Source: Polychytrium aggregatum
Lineage: Eukaryota > Chytridiomycota > Chytridiomycetes > Polychytriales
Direction of reading: 5' to 3'
Assembly (NCBI RefSeq): GCF_025602895.1
Contig: NW_026516299.1
Span: forward strand, 62,001-126,000
Length of the DNA stretch: 64,000 bases
Shown: one piece after another, positions 35,729-47,867 of the stretch
Layout of the letters: the number at the start of each line of letters is the position of its first letter
Numbering within the stretch: the first letter of the stretch is position 1
The notes under the pieces: model-generated
What the model was told of the DNA's origin: nothing
What the model saw: only the letters and a program-made list of their open reading frames with translations
Databases searched by the model: none
Made by a program: the position numbers and the translations under genes

Positions 35729-36044
35729 CGAGAAGGGCCCCCCAGCCGTCCCGGCTTCACGCGGCTCGAACCGCCTGTCCTGCTTTTGAGCCACGAAACA
35801 GGCCAGCCATCCAACACCGATCTTGCACCAGAGCCTCCTCCGGAATCGAGATCGGCTCAAAGGTACAGATCACCCGCCGGCCCGCTGCTTGCCCAGACCG
35901 CCACAAGCAGAGGGACCGCATTTGTGAGAATGGAGCTTCTGGGCACTGTGCTTACCGGCTGCTTGCTGGCCACTCGTACTGACTTCTTTGTCCGATCTGC
36001 TGGTTCCCTGATTGCCGGAAGGTCATCAGCGCGCATCCGTAGCA
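35584..36044. promoter_or_regulatory. Bidirectional promoter region of DUS4 and SNRNP40
   Basis: A 461-base spacer between divergent start codons, containing a CT dinucleotide array at 35695-35726. Promoter role is inferred from layout. Some upstream exon or leader of either gene could lie here. Confidence 0.5.
35695..35726 (+). repeat. (CT)16 microsatellite
   Basis: An uninterrupted run of about sixteen CT units (GA on the DUS4 strand), about 110 bases upstream of the DUS4 start codon. It may be a promoter polypyrimidine tract or part of the leader. Confidence 0.95.
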
Positions 36045-38079
36045 ATGTCGACACCATCATCGGCCCTCATCTCGGCTCCAGCCCAATCCAGCGCCGTCAG
36101 CATCTCGAGCCATCAAAATGCAGTGACGATACTTCCGGTATGACTCGGACCCATGGCCACCTGGACCATGCCCAGGGACGAAGCTAACAGCGGCCGCCAT
36201 TGGCGTCTGCCATCTGCATCCGTCCGAGCACAGATCAAACGCACATCGGCATTGAAGGCGCCGATTCTTCTCCTGGAAGGCCACGGAGTAAGTGTTCATC
36301 CAGCTATGAAAACCGATCGGACACAGCGATGTCGAGTAGACTGACAGAGCCTGCTCTCCGTGGCGTAGGGCGAGGTTTTCTCCAACAAGTTTAGCCCAGA
36401 TGGACAACACATCGCCTCGGGATCGTTCGATCGCAGCATATGTAAGACTGAGCAATAATGAGGATTGGATTGGAACCAAGTCTTTTGTTGGCGGGCCTGT
36501 TTTGATCTCCGAGGCAGAGGACGTGCATATCGGGTGGTTAGGCCGAAGGCTGTTGTAAGCGATTGCGTCAAGTGCTCGCACTCATCCACTGCTTCTGGCC
36601 CCTGGAACGACCGACAGTCCTATGGAACACCTATGGAGACAGCGAGAACTATGCTGTGCTGAACGGCCACGCTGGCCCCATTCTGGAACTGCACTGGTCT
36701 CGCGATGGAAGGTAGGGTGTCCCGAGTTACGCCAAATCTCGATGAGTCTCGCGAAGGGAGGGCTAATGATGGATCATCATCTGATTCATCTCGTATATTT
36801 CCTTACTTCGATACAGCCATCTGTTTTCAGCTTCGACGGACAAAACGGTAATCATCCACATTGCCCAACTACCCCCACGATGCGTCTTTGCGAGCTGCGT
36901 CTCATCGATCCTGAAATGCCACTTTGCATATCCCTAGCTGGGCATCTGGGACACCCACACCGGTACCCGGGTCAAAAAATTCAAGGGACACACCAACTTT
37001 GTCAACACCTGCTGCCCATCGAGGCGCGGGACAGAGCTGCTCGTGAGTGGCTCTGACGACTGCAGCGCCCGGATCTGGGATGCTCGTGAAAAGCACGCTG
37101 TGCAGTCGTTCGCCGAGCAGTATCCCGTTACGGCAACATGCTGGAACGAGGATGGAACAATCGTGTTTGTGGCCGGCATTGACAATGAAATCAAGGTGAG
37201 ATGAGCGCGGCTTGGTATCCTGATCGCTCAACGCAAAGCGCCGAGAGGTGGAGGAGGGCTTGCTCAAGTGGTAGCGCGATCACCCGTTCCTGCTCGCTCC
37301 GAGCAGGTTCCAAAACGAGCGCCTCCTGATTTGCTGTACTTTGACTCCGGTGTCGATCCAGGCCTACGACTTGAGAAAAAACGAGATCGTGTACAGACTC
37401 AAGGGCCATCTGGACACCGTCACGGGCCTCAGATTGAGCCCGGATGGCACTTCGCTCCTGAGTAATGCCATGGACAACACCATCCGGACCTGGAACGTCA
37501 AGCCCTTTGCCGTAGACACCAATCGGATGCTCAAGATCTTCGAGGGTGCTCCGCACGGATTTGAAAAGAACCTTCTTCGGCCGTGCTGGTCCTCCGACGG
37601 CGATTTTATCGCAGCGGGCAGCGCAGATCGCTCTGTCGTGGTGTGGGACGTCAAGACCCGCAATATCAAGTACAAGCTGCCTGGGCACAAGGGCTGCGTC
37701 AACGAAGTAGACTGGCATCCCACGGAGCCCATTAGTACGTTCGGGTGATGGGATCAGGGAAATGGGGGGGGGACGTGTGTGTTCTGGCTACATCTTAGGT
37801 GCAGAGTGATGCCACTGTCCTTTCACGACACCTCGTCGATGCTCTGTCCATGATTCACTCTCACGGCGGTGGCCGTGCCAGCTGGCTTGCGCATCGCCAG
37901 CATCTATGCACCCCACATCCACCAATCAGTATCGATGATACGCGAACAGCATGATTGCCTTCCTCTGCTAACACCATTCGACGGCTCTTCATTGTGTGCG
38001 CCCAATAGTTGTCTCTGGCAGCAACGACAAGACCATGTTTGTTGGCGAACTCGATCCTGAGGATGTGAGACACATCTAA
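36045..38079 (+). CDS. SNRNP40: U5 snRNP 40 kDa protein (WD40, Prp8-binding), multi-exon
   Basis: Seven-bladed WD40 subunit of the U5 snRNP (SNRNP40/Spf38/Cwf17 family). Starting MSTPSSALISAPAQSSAVSI, the exons give APILLLEGHGGEVFSNKFSP, then GQHIASGSFDRSI, NTYGDSENYAVLNGHAGPIL, and HLFSASTDKTV with WDTHTGTRVKKFKGHTNFVN. LLVSGSDDCSARIWDAREKH, GIDNEIKAYDLRKNEIVYRL, LLSNAMDNTIRTWNVKPFAV, and FEKNLLRPCWSSDGDFIAAG with KYKLPGHKGCVNEVDWHPTE follow. The final exon is VVSGSNDKTMFVGELDPEDV and RHI-stop. The blade-specific motifs (YGDxxNYA, LLSNAMDNT, FEKNLLR) are diagnostic of this family. The exon 1 to exon 2 junction is unsettled in phase. The last intron holds a G9 run near 37765. Confidence 0.93.
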
Positions 38080-38735
38080 ATCCTGTCGAATGCGTCGCAG
38101 GAGCGGAAGGCTGTTGGAGTGGGGGGGGGTGATCAGCTCGGTTGATCCGTATATGCCCCAAAAGCAAACCTGCAGATGAATAGACACCCGTTGGATTGTC
38201 CCTTTGAGCCCTCCGATCGTTTCGGTTCCGGCAACTGTTGTCCAGCCTCCCCTTCTCCCTGCTGTCCACCGAAGGTCTCTTCGCAGACCAGCTGTGCCGC
38301 CGGGCGAGCGAGAGGCGACGGGCGCCCAGACAATCGGCGGAGACGGTGGCAACATGATCCGGGAGTCGTCGGCCCCCTGGTCCAAGCGCATGGGGGGATT
38401 GTTGGGCAGCAACAACCCGGGCCGACTGGTGCCTGGCACGCAGATCGGTGCCCAGCGACAACCGAATCAGCAGATCCAATCGGGCTTGAGCCAGCGAATT
38501 CAGTCGACTCAGTGGTCCCGACGAATGCAACCATCGTCCGCGAGGACAGGGCGGCCGGACGGAGCATGGGCTGTGAGCCGATGCAAACCACCGCCATTGT
38601 CCGCAAGGCAGGACATTCGGCAGCAACCTCCGACCATAGAGAGCCCATATAAGGCGCCGCTCTGGCCTGGTGCCGCTGGCCCCGGCTATCGCACGACCCA
38701 CATCAATCTTGCTGTTCGTTCGTTACTCAGTGTCC
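38080..38735. other. Intergenic region upstream of the long coiled-coil gene
   Basis: About 650 bases. A G8 run lies near 38120. Open frames on both strands here carry no recognisable motif. It probably contains the SNRNP40 3' UTR and the promoter of the next gene. Confidence 0.4.
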
Positions 38736-41700
38736 ATGTCCCAAACAGCCGCACAGTGCAGGGTGGATCTGCACGGATTCCTCAAGGTAAGGCGAGGCAT
38801 GGGCAGCGGCCCTGGCAGTCTCGTGGGAACCCGATCAGCCAGTTTCTCAGGCGAGCTGATGGGCGTTTGCGCTGTGCCGTGCATCCAGGATGAGGAACAT
38901 ATGAGAAGTCAGCTGAAGAACCTGGAGAATAAGATGATTACCGAAACGAATATCAGGCGCTCGGCTTTGCGCTCGGGCGGCTCCCACGCCCAGAAATCTG
39001 ACACCAAGGACGCGTATGGTAAGCAAGTCGTTCGATGTCCTACAGCATCATGCCAGAGCCACTCTGTCGGGCAAGGCACCGTGCCCGGGATGTGTCTCCT
39101 TCCCCTCTCCGAGATCATCGGTGGGGCTACAGAGAACTCCATGGCGAATCACGGCCCCACGCGGGCTTGCCGCAACTGCAAATCTCACCTACTCGTTTTT
39201 GATGCTGTGACCAGATGCCCAATACAAGTTTGAAATGTATGGCTACGAAATCATCAAGGTCATCGGAAACTACTGCAAACGGATCGATGATCTCAAGCCA
39301 CTGCTCTGCTCGTTGCAGAGAGAGTCGGGTCACTCTACGCTCGAGGTGAGTTCGCTGGGCTTGGCTCTCAACAGACATTGCAGGACCCAGCCCACTCAGC
39401 GGTCCCACAAGCACTTTGCCCGTGGCTGACGATGGCTCGTTCGCCATTTCCATTCTGCCATTCGCATGTCGTTACTCCATCGGCACCTCATCTCCAGAGA
39501 TCCGCACGTCCGCCAGAGGAGCCACCCCGAACCTTCCGGCAACACAACCCGCACCGCCACGAGCGCGCAAAAATCCCGAGCTTTACCTACCAGAGTCCGC
39601 CAGACTCTGAAGAAGAAAACATTCACCAGCACTCCGACGCTACGAATGCACAGAAGGCCGAGCGCTTCAAGAACTTGCTCGAAGAGTCACTTGACTACAT
39701 TACCGCGCTTGAGCAGTGAGTGCGCACATCCCGCGACCGGTCTTCTGCAGATCAAATGCATGCATGTTGTGGGTCACTTCAAGCACTAGGCTCGAGTCCG
39801 TTACATCCCACGCCATACGACTATCGACTACAAGCAGCTTCCGCGAACATGGATTAACCCTGACCTGCTTCGGCCACATCCGGAACGTTCAGCATCGTTT
39901 TCCCGAGCGGCGAACCCGTTCCAAAGGACACACAGGGCAAGCTCGATATGCTGCGCAATCGCAAGGACAAAGAAAAGGCTCGCAGAACAGAGCTCGAGGC
40001 TCGAGTCAGTCAGCTCTCCAACCAAATCGTCCAGCTCAAAACGGGGACAATTTCCAAAAGCAAATTCGGGGCTGTCCTTCCTCCCGCCGAGTTTGAGCCG
40101 CAGCTGAAAGCGATGCGTGAGAAGGAGATGCGGCTGCAGAAGGAATTGACTGCCAGCCTTGAGCGGCTAGAGTTGCTGCAAAGCGAGAAGACCATCCTTG
40201 TCGAGCAGCAATGCAAGAGCGCCATGCTGCTTCAGAGCATGGAGAAGGATTCTGTAGGGCTGAAGGGTGAGATCCGGGCCTTGGAGAAAGAAAAGGCCAA
40301 GATGGCCGACTCTCTCACGCTTGCCAAGCAGAACGAGCAGAACATCAAGCGGCTGTACACGACACTGACTCACCAAATTGCGATCCTTGAGGGCAGAATG
40401 AAAGGCGACGGTGTGTCGGACGAGTTCATCAACTCCGCTGGCATCATCGCTGAGTGGAAAACCAAATGCGAGGGGCTAAAAGAAAAGGTAGGTCCTGCTG
40501 CAACCCTCTGCGCTCACGGAACACTGCAGATTTGGACACGCCATCCGCCATCGAGTCTCTGAGAGTGCCGCACATCGCCGAGTCTTTGGATATTATGGTG
40601 CTGCTTGTCGTCGAGTCTTTGGATATGCCTCTCGTCGCTGGATGACACACAGGCTTTCGCCCAGGCCCGAACTAACGTACTCACGATGCACGTCGCCACC
40701 CCGTGCGCATGTTTGATCTTTAGGTTGCGGTCCTTGAGATTGAAAACAAACGCCTTGAGGTGTCTGCCAGCGAAAGCGAGGCGATCAAGGCCTACAAGCT
40801 TCTGGAAGAGAAGACCAAGGAGTTTGACGAAAAGCTCACCATCATCGACTCCGCCATGGTGTCTTCTCATGGTGAACTTGCACTTGCTCGAAAAGAAAAG
40901 ACTGAAGCCATCGCGGAACTCAACAAGGCCAAAACAGAGCGAGACGAAATGGCCGCGGCAGTCGAGAAGCATCTAGAAGAGATCGGTGCGATCAGGGCCC
41001 AATGTCTATTGATCGAGAAGACTCTGACCCAGAAGGAGGCAGAGTTGACCGCAGCTAGCGAAGAACTCCAGCGCTCGAATAAGAGCAAATCAGACTCGGA
41101 ACTCGAGATCGAGCGAATAACTCTTGAACTGGAAACCAAGACCAAGAACATCGCCGATATTGAGGAGCAGCTTGCGATAGTCCGGGCTGAGAAGGCGGCA
41201 GTCGAGACGAGTCTTGCCCAAGTTCAGTCGCAGCTGGAAACCGCCGAACAAGAAAGGACCTTGGCCAACGACCTCGTTGCCGCCCATGCATGCAACCTGG
41301 AGCTGGCAAACAAGTCCGTCGAGATCATGACGATCAAACTCGCCGACGCCAAAGTCGCTCACGAGGCCATGCACAGCGAGCTACAGAGTATCCGCGAGTT
41401 GCGGGACCAGATGACTCAAGTAGAAGAGGACCACAGATCGTACATCAAGAGACTCGGAGACCAGATTTCATCCCTCACAACCGAAAACGTGTCGCTGGCA
41501 AAGGCCCTGGAGGAAGAGCGTCAGTCCATCTCGACATTGACCGACGAGCTCCAGGCCGCCCTCAAGGACATTCGTGAGAGCCAATCAATCTGCTCGCAGA
41601 TCCAAAGCGACCTCGATCTCCAGACAGAGCTGCGCGAGTCTTGTGCACAACGAATCGAGGCTCTCTCTTCCGAAAACGGGCAAGTGAAGGCCGAGCTCGC

Positions 41701-43792
41701 TGACACCATCCACAAGCATCAGCAAGCGCTTTCAGCACTCGAAGACGACAAGATGGCCCTGGAAGCCGAGCTCGCCAAACTCACCCACGACATTGAGCGC
41801 ATCGCAGAGGAGCATCAAATGCTGCAAATTCGAAGTGCTCAGGATGACAGTTATTGCTCGGGGCTCAAAGCCCTGCTCAGGGATAGAGAGTGCGAGGTCG
41901 AACGGCTGGTTACTGTCGAGATCGAGTTCCACCAGTTGAAAATCGCCCACGACGAGCTCGCCCAACTGCATCAGTGCTGCGTCCGCCCCGAAGTCGTAGA
42001 GGAGCAACTTCGCCAGCAGATGTTGCAAGCCAATGCCGCTAGCATTGCTGCGCTGAAGCAGGAGCATCAAGCTGATCTTGACGCACTGCAAGATGCGCAC
42101 CAAAAGCACAACGACGGTATCAGCATTGAGCATCAAAATGAGATATCAGCTCTGCAGAACCAGCACAGCAGCGAGCTACAGCAAATCACGCAGATGCAAA
42201 GACAAGCGCAAGAGGCGCTTGAAACTCTTGAGCAAGTGACTCTCAAGCTGAAAGCCGAGATCGAGGAAGAGAAACAAGTCAAGAGCCAGCTTCAGCAACA
42301 TATCGCGCAGCTGGAATCGAACATTGCTGAGAAAGCTCAGGTCGAGGAAGACATGCGATCCGATTTGGAGTTGAAAGAGCTGCTTGTACAAGAGCTGCAA
42401 GATTTCAACAACAAAAACGCCTCCGAGTGGAGAGAAAAGGAGCTGCTTCTGGAAGAAAAGGTCAAGGTGATAACGGAGCTGTCGATCGTGTCCCAGGAAC
42501 AGATCGTGTCCTACGAGGCCAGGCTGCTTTTGGCTGATGCGAACGCCGAACGGGCAGCAGAGGCGGACGATCTGAAGCACCGCCTTGAAATCATGGCCAG
42601 CGATCTGGCGGCCATGGAGGAACGAACGCAGGAACTGCAACGCATGAACCAAGAAATGGTCTCCATCAAGCTGGACCTCGAGGTCCGGATCGACGAGTTG
42701 CAAGCGGTAAACCGCAAGCTTGAACTTGAGATCGAATCGGCGGCCGCTGAACGGGAGGAGCACGCTCGTGAGCTTTCCGGCCACCTGAATCGGCTTGAAG
42801 AGACGCGGCAACAAGCCAGCCAGGCAAGCGACGATCTCTCGAGACTTCAGGGCAAACAGTCCAGCTTGATGACTGATTTGCTCGCCCGAGAACAACGTAT
42901 TGCAGAGCTACAAGATCGCATCGACCAGCTGACGAAAGAGCTGCAAGTTGCTCACGAGAGCATCCATAGTCTGCAAGACGCCCCAGAAGCAGTGGATACT
43001 CAAACCCAGACAGATAGCGAGGCGATTGATCGAAGCCTGGAACTCCAGCTGCAAGTCGAGCGTGAGTCATGCAGAGTTGCCGAGCTTATCCACGAGCTTG
43101 AGACCAGTCAGTCCAGAAGCAAGCTCGAAATCGAAGCTCTTGGTCAGGAGCTCTCCGAGTCGCAACGACTGTGCATCGAGCACCAGAAACAGATTGAGTT
43201 GGCACAAAGTAACGCCGAGGCTCGCGAGCAGACGATGCAGTCCCTCAGCGAGGAAAAGGACCATCTCTCCATCCAGATCGCTGACCTCAAGCTGGAAGTC
43301 CGCCGGTGCGAGGAGAAGGCTCAAACATCTATAGGCGCATCTCAGCTCCGAATTTCTGCCTTGGAGGCCCAACTGGAGCAGGCTGCACTGCAATTACAGG
43401 TCACGGCCAAGACTACCGAGCTTCTGAACCAATTGATGGCCAGTTCGGCCTCCAGACTTGATCGCATGTCCAGCGAGTACGACAGCCTCAAAACCACTCA
43501 CTCGTCGTGTGGCCAGGAGATTGATGAACTAAGAGGCAAGCTCGTCGATCTGGAGGCCTTCAAGGCAGACTCACAGATGCAGCAAGCCCAGTACCAAGAC
43601 GAGATCGCTCGTCTCACCGAGAGGCTCCAGAAGATATCGTCACAAGATTCGGAGGCCCAAGCGCTCAAACTGGAGCTACAGAACGAAGTTAGTGCTCTCC
43701 GACAGCAGGTCGAGCAGTGGAGGGACACCGCTACCGGTTTGGAGAGGGAGCTTGGCATATCCAAACAGAGGAAGGCGGGAACATGGTGGTGA
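38736..43792 (+). CDS. Very long coiled-coil protein, function unknown, multi-exon
   Basis: I do not recognise the family. The best start is ATG 38736 (MSQTAAQCRVDLHGFLK), joined at a GTAAGG donor to DEEHMRSQLKNLENKMITET. QYKFEMYGYEIIKVIGNYCK and RIDDLKPLLCSLQRESGHST come next, then SEEENIHQHSDATNAQKAER. A coiled-coil exon, GKLDMLRNRKDKEKARRTEL onward, runs to a donor at 40488. The exon 40724-43792 alone codes 1,022 residues of nearly unbroken heptad coiled coil rich in Glu, Gln, Leu and Ala. Total is roughly 1,300-1,400 residues. The small N-terminal exons look globular (MYGYEIIKVIGNYCKRIDDL) and are the best handle for a homology search. A basal-body, spindle-pole or Golgi role is possible for such proteins but unproven. 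The C-terminus may continue in another exon after a GTGAGG donor near 43790. Confidence 0.7.
40577..40626 (+). repeat. Duplicated 17-mer in an intron of the coiled-coil gene
   Basis: GCCGAGTCTTTGGATAT at 40577 recurs with one base change about 33 bases later. Both copies lie in the intron 40488-40723. This is a small local duplication. Confidence 0.6.
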
Positions 43793-44494
43793 GGGCGCTC
43801 CCAATGTCCGGCGACCAATGTACTCTCTTTGTCCCGAGTCCGATTCGCAAATCCGTTGAATTGAGAGTCGTCTGTGTGTCGACTTGCGCTGTTTTTCGAG
43901 CCATCGTTCGCAATCACTGTTCCACAAACATATATGCTCAGAGATGCTGGAAATATAGCCATGCGTGTGGACAGCATCGCCAACGCTGGCCACCCAGGCA
44001 CTCATCCGATCGATCGGCCCAGACACCCGTGATGCCCGTGACACCTCTGGTCACACCACAATCACGTGTCTCTAGATCACGTGGTCTGTCGCTGCTCCTC
44101 CAAAACAGCCCGCTCGCCGAACCGATCTCCCAGACCAGCAGCGAGCCGCCGCCGCCGCATCGCATCACATCACATCGCATCACATCGCATCGTATCCAGT
44201 CCACGGTATGTTCCCTGGCCAAGAGCAATGCAGAAAAATCGACAGACAGATCAGCAGACAGATCTGTGAAGCGATCGCTCGCACCTGCTCATCTGCGCGA
44301 CCCCGGCATCGATACGAATCCGCCCGGATCCGATCGGCCAGCCAAAGCATCGCATCTTTTCTTGTCCTGGTCATTGCCCCTGCCATCAATGCTCCTCATT
44401 GAGCCCATGCAGCTGTTTTTTTTGTCGCTTGAGCTGGTCTCCTGGGCTGACGCCATCCTCCCTCTTGCTGGCTTCACAGGTATCTTGTTGAGCC
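43793..44494. other. Spacer between the coiled-coil gene and PRP6
   Basis: About 700 bases on the 5' side of PRP6. It includes a CATCR pentamer tract (about 44158-44195: CATCGCATCACATCACATCG and similar). No supportable gene is seen; a terminal exon of the upstream gene is possible. Confidence 0.4.
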
Positions 44495-47311
44495 ATGTAC
44501 CAATACAAGGCACTGGCTGTGCCTGACTTTATGAGCAGGCCAGCACCTCCAAACTACATTGCTGGTCTTGGCCGTGGTGCAACAGGATTCACAACCCGCT
44601 CCGATATTGGCCCCGCCAGAGAGACGCCCGATGATGCGAGTGCGATCGAGGCGGCGATCGCCAAGGCCACGGCCGCCGCTCAGGCCGCCAAGGCCCGCGG
44701 AGAGGACGACGATGACGGCGAGCAGTACCAGGATCCCGACAACGAAACGGGTCTGTTCGCCACGGCGCCGTACGAAGCCGACGACGAGGAAGCCGATCGG
44801 ATATACGAAGAGGTCGATCGAAAGATGGACGATCGTCGGCGCATCCGCCGTGAGGCTCGGGAGCGCGAGGAGCTCGAAAAGTACCGAAAGGAGCGACCCA
44901 AGATCCAGCAGCAGTTTGCTGATCTCAAGCGTGGGCTGTCGATTGTTTCAAACGAAGAGTGGGCGTCGATCCCCGAGGTCGGCGATATGGTTCGAAAGCG
45001 CACCAAGAAGAACAGCGCCAGCAACCGATCGGAAAAGTTTACCCCGGTCCCAGACTCTGTCTTGCTGTCAGCCCAGAAAGACGCCGGCTATGCCACCTCA
45101 CTCGACGTCCACATCAGCGGCATGGCCACGCCGGCACTCGGGACGGCCACACCGGCCGGCACCGAGTCCACCGACTTTCAGCAGTTCGGCAAGGCTCGTG
45201 GAACTGTTCTCGGACTCAAGCTCGATCAGATCTCGGACTCGGTCAGCGGTCAGAGTACCGTCGATCCAAAGGGATATCTTACCGATCTCAACTCGATCGT
45301 TGTCAAGTCCGATGCGGAAATCTCGGACATCAAGAAGGCCCGCACCCTCCTCAAATCCGTCACCGTCACCAATCCCAAGCATGCCCCCGGTTGGATTGCC
45401 GCCGCTCGTCTCGAAGAGGTCGCTGGAAAGATTGTCACCGCACGCGAGGTCATCGCAAAAGGCTGTCAAGAGTGCCCCAAGAGCGAAGACGTGTGGCTCG
45501 AGTCTGCACGCCTCAATACTCCCGAGAATGCCAAGGTCATCCTAGCCTCAAGTGTCCGCCATGTCCCCCAGAGCGTCAAGATCTGGCTCCGTGCCATGCA
45601 GCTCGAGACCGACGCCAAGGCCCAGAAGCGTGTGCTGCGCCGTGCCCTCGAGTTCATTCCCAACTCGGTCAAGCTCTGGAAGGCGGCCGTAAACCTGGAG
45701 GAAGATCCTGAAGACGCGCGCATCCTGCTCTCGCGGGCCGTGGAATGTGTGCCCCTCTCGGTGGAGTTGTGGCTGGCGCTGGCCCGCCTCGAATCTTACC
45801 AGAAAGCACAGAAAGTCTTGAACGACGCCCGTAAAGCCAATCCAACCAGCCACGAGATCTGGATTGCCGCCGCCAATCTCGAGGAGCAGCAGGGCAACAA
45901 CGAACGAGTCACCATGATCATCAACAATGGTGTCAACGTGCTGCGACAAAAGGGCTCAGGTCTCGATCGCGACCAGTGGATCAAAGAAGCCGAGCAGAAC
46001 GAAAAATCCGGCTGCATCATCACCTGCCAGGCCATCATCCGCGCCACGATCGGCCTAGACCTGGGCGACGACGAGCCCAAGAAAAAGATCTGGATGCGCG
46101 ACGCCGAGAGCTGCATTGCGCACGAAGCCATCCACACGGCACGAGCCATCTACGCCTACAGCTTGGAGCTCTTCCCGTTCAAGAAATCTGTCTGGCGACG
46201 GGCCGCCTTTCTGGAAAAGTCGCATGGCACCCGCGAGTCTCTCGACCAGATCCTCGAGCGTGCTGTGCAGCACTGCCCGCAAGCCGAGATGCTGTGGCTC
46301 ATGCGTGCCAAGGAAAAGTGGCTGGCTGGCGATATCTCAGCCGCCCAGAGCATCCTTGCTGCTGCCTTTGCCGCCAATCCCAACAACGAGCAGATCTGGC
46401 TGGCGGCCGTGAAACTCGAGGTCGAAACCAAATCATTCGACCGCGCACGAGCCCTTCTTGAACGCGCCCGAAACGAGGCCAGCACCATTCGCGTTTGGAT
46501 GAAGAGCGCCGTCCTCGAGCGCCAACTCAGCAATCCTCAACGAGCCCTAGAGCTGTTGGACGATGCCATCGATCGATTTGCAAAGGAGTCGCAGGCGCCC
46601 GAATACGCAAAGCTGTGGATGATCAAAGGCCAGATCCAATCTGGCGAGCTCGGCGATGCCAAGGCCGCACAGGAAACCTATCTCAAGGCTACAAAGACCT
46701 GCCCCAAATCGGTGTCCCTCTGGATCTTGTCGTCGCGCCTTGAGGAGCAGTCTGGAACCCTAATGAGGGCCAGAGCCATCCTCGAGCGAGCCCGGCTGAT
46801 GTCCCCAAAGCAGCCCGAGCTGTGGACAGAGGCCGTTCGCCTGGAGCTCCGAGGCAACAACCAACCCATGGCCAAGGCCCTGATGGCCAAGGGTCTGCAA
46901 GAGTGCCCAAGCTCGGGTCTGCTCTGGGCCGAGGCCATTCTGATGGAAAGCCGACCTCAGCGGAAGGCCCGAAGTGCGGACGCCCTCAAGAAATGCGAGA
47001 ACGACCCATTGGTCGTCGTCACTGTCGCGCGCCTGTTCTGGGCCGAGCGCAAGGTCGACAAAGCGCGGAACTGGTTTGGTCGCTCTGTGAAAATCAACGC
47101 AGATCTCGGAGACTCGTGGGCATGGTGGCTCAAGTTTGAGCTGATGCATGGCGATGAGACTACGCAAAGGAATGTGATCGCGCAGTGTGTTGCTGCCGAG
47201 CCCAGGCACGGCGAACGATGGGCCGCCGTCGCCAAGGACATGGCCAACGCAGGCAAAAGCACCGAGGAAATCTTGAAGCTGGTGACTGGGCAGCTCAACA
47301 ATACCATCTAG
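44495..47311 (+). CDS. PRP6: Pre-mRNA splicing factor PRP6 (U4/U6.U5 tri-snRNP, HAT repeats)
   Basis: An intronless 938-residue tri-snRNP bridging protein. The PRP1_N domain at the N-terminus is textbook: PAPPNYIAGLGRGATGFTTR then SDIGPAR, DDEEADRIYEEVDRKMDDRR, ERPKIQQQFADLKRGL and SNEEWASIPEVGD. VSGQSTVDPKGYLTDLNSIV follows near residues 248-270, then KKARTLLKSVTVTNPKHAPG. HAT/TPR-like repeats fill residues about 280-930, with CPKSEDVWLESARL, VPQSVKIWLRAMQLETDAKA, HGTRESLDQILERAVQHCPQ, AEMLWLMRAKEKWLAGDISA and RPQRKARSADALKKCENDP. Length and motif order match Prp6 end to end. The ATG at 44495 begins MYQYKALAVPDFMSRPAPP; an ATG twelve codons on is an alternative. Confidence 0.97.
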   Translation: MYQYKALAVPDFMSRPAPPNYIAGLGRGATGFTTRSDIGPARETPDDASAIEAAIAKATAAAQAAKARGEDDDDGEQYQDPDNETGLFATAPYEADDEEADRIYEEVDRKMDDRRRIRREAREREELEKYRKERPKIQQQFADLKRGLSIVSNEEWASIPEVGDMVRKRTKKNSASNRSEKFTPVPDSVLLSAQKDAGYATSLDVHISGMATPALGTATPAGTESTDFQQFGKARGTVLGLKLDQISDSVSGQSTVDPKGYLTDLNSIVVKSDAEISDIKKARTLLKSVTVTNPKHAPGWIAAARLEEVAGKIVTAREVIAKGCQECPKSEDVWLESARLNTPENAKVILASSVRHVPQSVKIWLRAMQLETDAKAQKRVLRRALEFIPNSVKLWKAAVNLEEDPEDARILLSRAVECVPLSVELWLALARLESYQKAQKVLNDARKANPTSHEIWIAAANLEEQQGNNERVTMIINNGVNVLRQKGSGLDRDQWIKEAEQNEKSGCIITCQAIIRATIGLDLGDDEPKKKIWMRDAESCIAHEAIHTARAIYAYSLELFPFKKSVWRRAAFLEKSHGTRESLDQILERAVQHCPQAEMLWLMRAKEKWLAGDISAAQSILAAAFAANPNNEQIWLAAVKLEVETKSFDRARALLERARNEASTIRVWMKSAVLERQLSNPQRALELLDDAIDRFAKESQAPEYAKLWMIKGQIQSGELGDAKAAQETYLKATKTCPKSVSLWILSSRLEEQSGTLMRARAILERARLMSPKQPELWTEAVRLELRGNNQPMAKALMAKGLQECPSSGLLWAEAILMESRPQRKARSADALKKCENDPLVVVTVARLFWAERKVDKARNWFGRSVKINADLGDSWAWWLKFELMHGDETTQRNVIAQCVAAEPRHGERWAAVAKDMANAGKSTEEILKLVTGQLNNTI

Positions 47312-47867
47312 TCCGTATTCGAGACCACAACAGTATGGAACGGAGAAAGGCGAGGCGAGACAGAATGGAACACAGAATAAACGAGACGACGGTTTCTTCT
47401 GGTTGTTGAACGCGCATGTCCTCCACATAACAATAACCGCCACTGCAGCCACTTTTCCCACAATGTGTGTCAAAGAACCTGCGCTGTCGATGTGGCCGAC
47501 AAGCATCGCCCTTTGCCCTCCATGGCTAGTTATCGAGAAAAGAGCATGCCTGTGATCGACCACAGATATGCGTCGAGAGCAATAACTCGAAACATCAAAC
47601 AAAGTGGCGCCAAAGGACATCTCGTACGTGTCGCCTGTCAATTTTTGCGTGGGGCTGGCTCGCTTCTCTAAATCAGTGTATTGAGCGATGGCGACGGGTG
47701 TGAAATGGTGGGCACGGGGCGAAATGCTAAGACGACCAAAGCCGATTGAGCCGGTCATGATTTCATGCAGAGTTCGACACAGCTTTGCTCAGCTGCCACG
47801 GCGGCTGGGTCATAAAGATTGCGTCAACCGGAGGAGCTCTCTGAGACGGGTGCATCGACGCCATGGG
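47312..47867. other. Convergent intergenic spacer
   Basis: Separates the 3' ends of PRP6 (+) and the zinc-finger gene (-). Nothing else is seen. Confidence 0.5.

Noticed and set aside
35740-35840. GGCGGTTCGAGCCGC on the minus strand as a tRNA T-arm
   Set aside because: No cloverleaf could be drawn upstream and the acceptor stem does not pair.
41732-42895. Antisense ORFs within the long coiled-coil gene
   Set aside because: Shadows of heptad-rich coding sequence (Leu and Phe-rich antisense of Glu/Lys codons), with no independent evidence.
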